Of a DNA stretch of 9,188 nucleotides, positions 5,739 to 9,188 are shown one piece after another. This stretch comes from Bacillota bacterium (GTDB lineage: Bacteria > Bacillota > Dethiobacteria > DTU022 > UBA8154), in NCBI GenBank assembly GCA_003444595.1, contig DLUO01000002.1, positions 1-9,188 on the forward strand, in the 5' to 3' direction. The position numbers and the translations under genes were made by a program. The notes under the pieces were generated by a model. That model was not told the origin of the DNA. It did not search any database and saw nothing but the letters and a program-made list of their open reading frames with translations. The first letter of the stretch is position 1. Each line of letters opens with the position of its first letter.

Positions 5739-7523
5739 ATGCTCGGTATCTCTGGAAGCCATCTCCTGGAGCTTTTTGATGATGTTCAAGATCTGATTTT
5801 TATCCATGATATGGAGGGAAGGATCAGCTATATTAATAATTATATTTTAAAATTGCTGGGGTATTATCCCCAGGAAGTGCTGGGGAAAGAGCTAAAAAGC
5901 TTTGTGTCTCCCGGATTTTTGGACCATTACCTCCGTTATTTGGACAACATTTACAGGGAGAAATACGTGCAGGATGTTTTTGGCCTCCTTACCAAAAACG
6001 GGCAAGAGCGCATCCTGGAGTTTAATAATACTGTTCTTTACCGCGGCGGAAAACCGCAGGAGGTAAGGGGAGTGGCCAGGGATATTACTGCCCGGAAATG
6101 GAAGGAAAAGGCCGTAACCGATGCCCTGGGACGCTTCGAATCAATTATCGAGCACACGCCAATGGTCGCTGTTCAGGGTTTTGATATAAACGGGTGTATT
6201 TACCACTGGAACCCTGTCTCCGAAAAACTTTACGGGATGGAATTAAAGGAAGTTCTGGAGAAACCCTTTCACGAGCTTTTTCTGGAGAAAAAAGAGGCAG
6301 AGAGATTCCTGGCAGATTTAAAAAAAGTCTTTGAAGAGGGTCTCCCCGTAGAAACCAGGGAATTTGCGATCATTACCGCAGGAGGAGAGAAAAAGTGGGT
6401 TTACTCCAGCATGTTTCCCGTATTCGAGGATGGGCGCTGCCTGGAGGCTATCCGTATGGAGATGGACATTACAGAGAGAAAAAAAGTCGAGGAGAGGCTG
6501 GAGTATCTCAGCACGCACGATCCCCTGACAGGCCTTTATAACAGGGGTTATTTTGAAGAGGCCATACACCGGCTTGACACACCCTATTCCCGACCTGTGA
6601 GCATAATTGTCTGCGACGTGGATGATTTAAAGCTGGTAAATGACACCATGGGACACGATAAGGGGGACGATCTCCTTAAAGCCGCCGCCGCCGCAATCAG
6701 GCTGCCCTTTCGTACTTCTGATATCGTGGCCAGGATCGGTGGCGACGAGTTTGCCATTGTCCTGCCCAACACTCCCAGAGATGCTGCTGAGCGTGCCTTT
6801 CGCCGTATCGAGGAGTCGATCTGTCAATACAACCGCTCCAATCCACAGCTTCCCCTGAATATTTCTATGGGAGTCAGTACCAGCACAAAGCCGGAATACA
6901 CTCTTATGGATACCTTTAAAGAAGCTGACAGTTCCATGTACCACGATAAACTAAGGAAAACGAACAGCACTAAAAATGCCATGGTTCGCTCTCTGCTGTC
7001 CACGATAAGAAACAAGTCCCTTCTGGCAGACGATTATACCGACCAGGTTAAGGAGATGGCCGTTGCCCTGGGTAAAGAAATAGGGCTGAGCCAGAAAGAG
7101 CTGATTTCCATCTCTATACTGGCGCTGGTTCATGATATCGGCAAAGTAGGCATCCCGGACAATATCCTTTATAAACAGGGCAGACTCCTTCCCGAGGAGA
7201 GGAAAATTATTGAAAAACATCCCGAAATAGGCCACCGTATTGCCCTGGCTTCGGCGGAGTTGGCTTCTGTTGCCGATTACATCCTCTCCCATCACGAATG
7301 GTGGAACGGGGAAGGGTACCCCTTCGGCCTGAAACAAACGGAAATCCCCGTGGTCAGCCGCATTATTTCCATTGTAAACGCCTATAATGCCATGATTAGT
7401 AAACGTCCCTATCGCGAAGCCCTCACGCATGGGGAGGCCATCGCCGAGATAAAGAAAGGCGCGGGCACCCAGTTTGACCCGGAGTTGGCAGAGAAGTTTA
7501 TTAAGCTTTTTGGTAACCGCTGA
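5739..7523 (+). CDS. PAS-PAS-GGDEF-HD-GYP protein, probable diguanylate cyclase with altered HD site
   Basis: This 594-residue protein has no membrane segment, so it should act in the cytosol. Two PAS sensor domains (about 5-120 and 130-250, each ending in a DIT(A/E)RK-like turn) lead into a GGDEF domain (about 252-410) and an HD-GYP-like domain (about 425-594). The cyclase site is complete: GGDEF at 334-338, metal aspartate D293 in CDVDD, and an inhibitory RxxD site (R325-D328) five residues before GGDEF. It should make c-di-GMP from GTP under product inhibition. In the HD part, HD (465-466), K469, H494, HH (518-519) and GYP (526-528) are kept. The first-helix histidine is Tyr (Y433), and the usual aspartate in VDAYDAM is Asn (N547, with N550 also changed). 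Phosphodiesterase activity is doubtful. The ATG at 5739 follows AAAGGAA at 5724-5730. Ligands of the PAS domains are not evident. Confidence 0.92.
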   Translation: MLGISGSHLLELFDDVQDLIFIHDMEGRISYINNYILKLLGYYPQEVLGKELKSFVSPGFLDHYLRYLDNIYREKYVQDVFGLLTKNGQERILEFNNTVLYRGGKPQEVRGVARDITARKWKEKAVTDALGRFESIIEHTPMVAVQGFDINGCIYHWNPVSEKLYGMELKEVLEKPFHELFLEKKEAERFLADLKKVFEEGLPVETREFAIITAGGEKKWVYSSMFPVFEDGRCLEAIRMEMDITERKKVEERLEYLSTHDPLTGLYNRGYFEEAIHRLDTPYSRPVSIIVCDVDDLKLVNDTMGHDKGDDLLKAAAAAIRLPFRTSDIVARIGGDEFAIVLPNTPRDAAERAFRRIEESICQYNRSNPQLPLNISMGVSTSTKPEYTLMDTFKEADSSMYHDKLRKTNSTKNAMVRSLLSTIRNKSLLADDYTDQVKEMAVALGKEIGLSQKELISISILALVHDIGKVGIPDNILYKQGRLLPEERKIIEKHPEIGHRIALASAELASVADYILSHHEWWNGEGYPFGLKQTEIPVVSRIISIVNAYNAMISKRPYREALTHGEAIAEIKKGAGTQFDPELAEKFIKLFGNR

Positions 7524-7599
7524 GCACGAAGTCCTACCTAATAATTCCCCTGAAACAAGCCCTCGTATGAATTCTCCCTGCTTTTTCCCTGTTTTCATC

Positions 7600-7628
7600 T
7601 TGACAAATTATTGAAGGGGTGTTATTGT
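7600..7628 (+). promoter_or_regulatory. Sigma-A promoter of hrcA-grpE
   Basis: A perfect TTGACA (7600-7605), 17-base spacer and TATTGT (7623-7628, four of six). Transcription would start near 7635, just before the CIRCE element. This rules out the upstream GTG at 7619 as the hrcA start. Confidence 0.75.
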
Positions 7629-7640
7629 TAAAAAGAATGG

Positions 7641-7667
7641 TTAGCACTCTCGATGTCGGAGTGCTAA
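7641..7667. promoter_or_regulatory. CIRCE operator, HrcA binding site
   Basis: TTAGCACTC, nine bases, GAGTGCTAA: an exact match to the CIRCE consensus. It lies between the promoter and the hrcA start codon, ending 20 bases before the ATG, and so would let HrcA repress its own operon. In the RNA it would form a 9-bp hairpin in the leader. Confidence 0.97.
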
Positions 7668-7687
7668 TTTCGAACAGGGGTGAAATT

Positions 7688-8707
7688 ATGGGACTCAGCA
7701 CACGTAAAAAAAATATTTTACAGGCTGTTGTAACAGATTATATTAAATCTGCGCAACCTGTTGGGTCTCGCACAATAGCAAGGCGTTATAAAATAGGGCT
7801 AAGTCCTGCTACCATCCGCAACGAGATGGCTGATCTGGAAGAGTCGGGTTACCTGGTTCAACCTCACACTTCTGCGGGAAGGATACCTTCGCAAAAAGGT
7901 TACCGTTACTATGTTGATGAACTTATGGAGACCTCGGACCTTGATGAGGAAGAAAAGGCGGAAATAAAGCGGGCGTTTCAGTATAAGAGGCTGCAGGAGG
8001 TAGAAGAGATTATCCTTCATACTTCTCGCCTGCTTTCCCTGCTTACCAACTATACTTCTCTGATACTGGGGCCGCAGCTTAAAAAAAGCGCTTTTAAAAA
8101 GCTGCAGATCATGCCTCTTGACAACCAGAGGGCGCTGCTTGTGGTGGTGACGGATACCGGTTTTGTAAAAAATAATGTCATCAACCTGCCCCAGTCTCTA
8201 TCTGTCAGTGAACTAAACCGTATTGTGTCCTATCTCAACAGGCGGCTGGAAGGCTTGACGATCGAACAAATTACCTCCAAGTTGATCAGCGATCTGCGCC
8301 GGGATCTTTATTATCACGTAAAATTTCTGGAAGAAACCTTTACCCTGCTTGAAGACAGCCTGGCCGAAGATGAAAGGCGCGTCTTTCTGGGAGGCACAAC
8401 CAATATCTTGAACCAGCCTGAGTTTGGGGATATCGGCAAAGTAAAGGCGCTGCTTTCACTTTTTGAGCAGCATTCACTGCTGGCAACTCTGCTGGCGAGG
8501 CCGGTCGCCGGTGTAGAAGGAGTTGTTATCAAAATAGGCAAAGAAAATGTCCTCGAAGAAGTGCAGGAGTGCAGCCTAGTCTTAGCTTCTTATTCTCTGG
8601 GAAAAGAAGTAATGGGCACTGTCGGCATACTGGGTCCTACGCGCATGAATTATGCCAGGACAGTCGCCGTCGTTCAACAGGTTGTAGATCAACTTGGCAA
8701 GCTCTAG
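7688..8707 (+). CDS. hrcA: Heat-inducible transcription repressor HrcA
   Basis: HrcA binds CIRCE as a dimer and represses the dnaK (and often groE) operons; its folding depends on GroEL, which links repression to chaperone availability. The 339-residue product has the normal length. The N-terminal winged helix (about 1-75) carries the family signatures QPVGSRTIA, SPATIRNEMADLEESGYL and HTSAGRIPS, followed by KGYRYYVD (70-77). The remainder (about 90-339) is the GAF-like and dimerisation region, with FLGGTTNILNQPEF (233-246) and VGILGPTRMNYART (312-325) as C-terminal signatures. The ATG at 7688 has AGGGGTG at 7676-7682 in front and lies downstream of the promoter and CIRCE; the longer open frame from 7619 starts before the predicted transcript. 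grpE follows 20 bases later in the same operon. In Bacillus hemW precedes hrcA, but here a GGDEF gene does. Confidence 0.97.
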   Translation: MGLSTRKKNILQAVVTDYIKSAQPVGSRTIARRYKIGLSPATIRNEMADLEESGYLVQPHTSAGRIPSQKGYRYYVDELMETSDLDEEEKAEIKRAFQYKRLQEVEEIILHTSRLLSLLTNYTSLILGPQLKKSAFKKLQIMPLDNQRALLVVVTDTGFVKNNVINLPQSLSVSELNRIVSYLNRRLEGLTIEQITSKLISDLRRDLYYHVKFLEETFTLLEDSLAEDERRVFLGGTTNILNQPEFGDIGKVKALLSLFEQHSLLATLLARPVAGVEGVVIKIGKENVLEEVQECSLVLASYSLGKEVMGTVGILGPTRMNYARTVAVVQQVVDQLGKL

Positions 8708-8727
8708 CATATAAAAGGAGTGAGGAG

Positions 8728-9188
8728 ATGATGAGCGAAAACGATCTCTTTTATTCTCGGGAAGAGAGGGAAGAAGAGCTGAAACATACTCTGGATAAAG
8801 AAGGCCATAGTGAAGATAACAATAAAGAAGAAACCGGGGAGTCTTCTCGAGAAGAAGAGCATTCCCCGGAACTTGAAGCAGAAGGCATATCCCCGGAGAG
8901 CGGGGAGGAGGCTGAAGCAGTAAAAGCCGAGGAGTTGCAGCAAAGGGTGGCAGAGCTGGAGCAGGAAAAAGAAGAGCTGAAAAACAGGCTCCTGCGGCTT
9001 CAGGCTGATTTCGAGAACTTTCGCCGGCGTGTCCGGGTCGAAAAAGAAGAGTTGATCAGCTATGGCAATTTTGATTTGCTGCAAAAGCTGCTGCCGGTGA
9101 TTGATAACCTGGAGAGAGCCCTTGCTGCTTCACATAAAGGTTCCGAAGGGTCGGAGGGGATAGTGGAAGGCCTGGAGATGATTAAAAA
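8728..9188 (+). CDS. grpE: Nucleotide exchange factor GrpE (partial, runs off the window)
   Basis: GrpE releases ADP from DnaK in the chaperone cycle. The first 153 codons are visible and no stop is reached. The product starts with a long acidic, low-complexity region (about 1-65, rich in E), normal in length for Gram-positive GrpE. A long coiled-coil helix follows (about 66-110), with the family motif RLQADFENFRRRV (89-101), then LLQKLLPVIDNLERAL (118-133), the start of the four-helix bundle. The beta domain lies beyond the window. AAAGGAG at 8714-8720 is seven bases before the ATG at 8728; a second ATG at 8731 is an alternative start that changes only one residue. It lies 20 bases after hrcA, under the same CIRCE-controlled promoter, and dnaK is expected next. 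Confidence 0.95.
   Translation, partial: MMSENDLFYSREEREEELKHTLDKEGHSEDNNKEETGESSREEEHSPELEAEGISPESGEEAEAVKAEELQQRVAELEQEKEELKNRLLRLQADFENFRRRVRVEKEELISYGNFDLLQKLLPVIDNLERALAASHKGSEGSEGIVEGLEMIK

Noticed and set aside
6951..7598. 215-codon open frame on the minus strand
   Set aside because: It is opposite the conserved HD-GYP coding sequence, has no recognisable domain, and is best explained as a shadow of the real frame. The same applies to the 176-codon minus-strand frame opposite nifS (176-706).
7619..7687. GTG at 7619 as the hrcA start
   Set aside because: It precedes the -10 box and would translate CIRCE; ATG 7688 has a ribosome binding site and gives the normal HrcA N-terminus.

Overview
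The window looks like chromosome from an endospore-forming member of the Bacillota, most likely a clostridial lineage. It carries a spore-specific gene (spoIIP), an HrcA repressor with a perfect CIRCE operator ahead of an hrcA-grpE operon, strong AGGAGG-type ribosome binding sites and sigma-A-like promoters. All supported genes lie on the plus strand. No rRNA, tRNA, CRISPR array, transposase or attachment site is visible.

Layout. Positions 1-43 may hold the tail of an upstream gene. Next comes an iron-sulfur cluster pair: a NifS/IscS cysteine desulfurase (101-1261) and a NifU/IscU scaffold (1311-1676). A 177-base gap with weak stem-loops and a candidate sigma-E promoter leads to spoIIP (1854-2978), followed by a small YqxA-like membrane protein (3050-3304). 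Two signalling genes follow. The first (3374-5509) is a TPR protein with a C-terminal kinase-like domain that has lost both the HRD and the DFG aspartates. The second (5739-7523) is a PAS-PAS-GGDEF-HD-GYP protein with an intact cyclase site and an altered HD metal site. Each has its own promoter. The window closes with hrcA (7688-8707) and the first 153 codons of grpE (8728 to the edge), behind a TTGACA promoter and CIRCE.

How the genes fit together. NifS supplies sulfur to NifU for Fe-S cluster assembly. SpoIIP cuts septal peptidoglycan during engulfment. HrcA represses its own operon through CIRCE, and GrpE is the DnaK nucleotide exchange factor. The two central genes look regulatory: a probable pseudokinase scaffold, and a c-di-GMP enzyme predicted to favour synthesis.

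Most notable points. The kinase-like protein is predicted to be catalytically dead. Its promoter's -10 box sits inside a perfect 11-bp inverted repeat that looks like an operator. The two signalling genes occupy the place where Bacillus-type genomes carry lepA and hemW, between spoIIP-yqxA and hrcA. These are readings of the sequence by eye; no database search or alignment was run.
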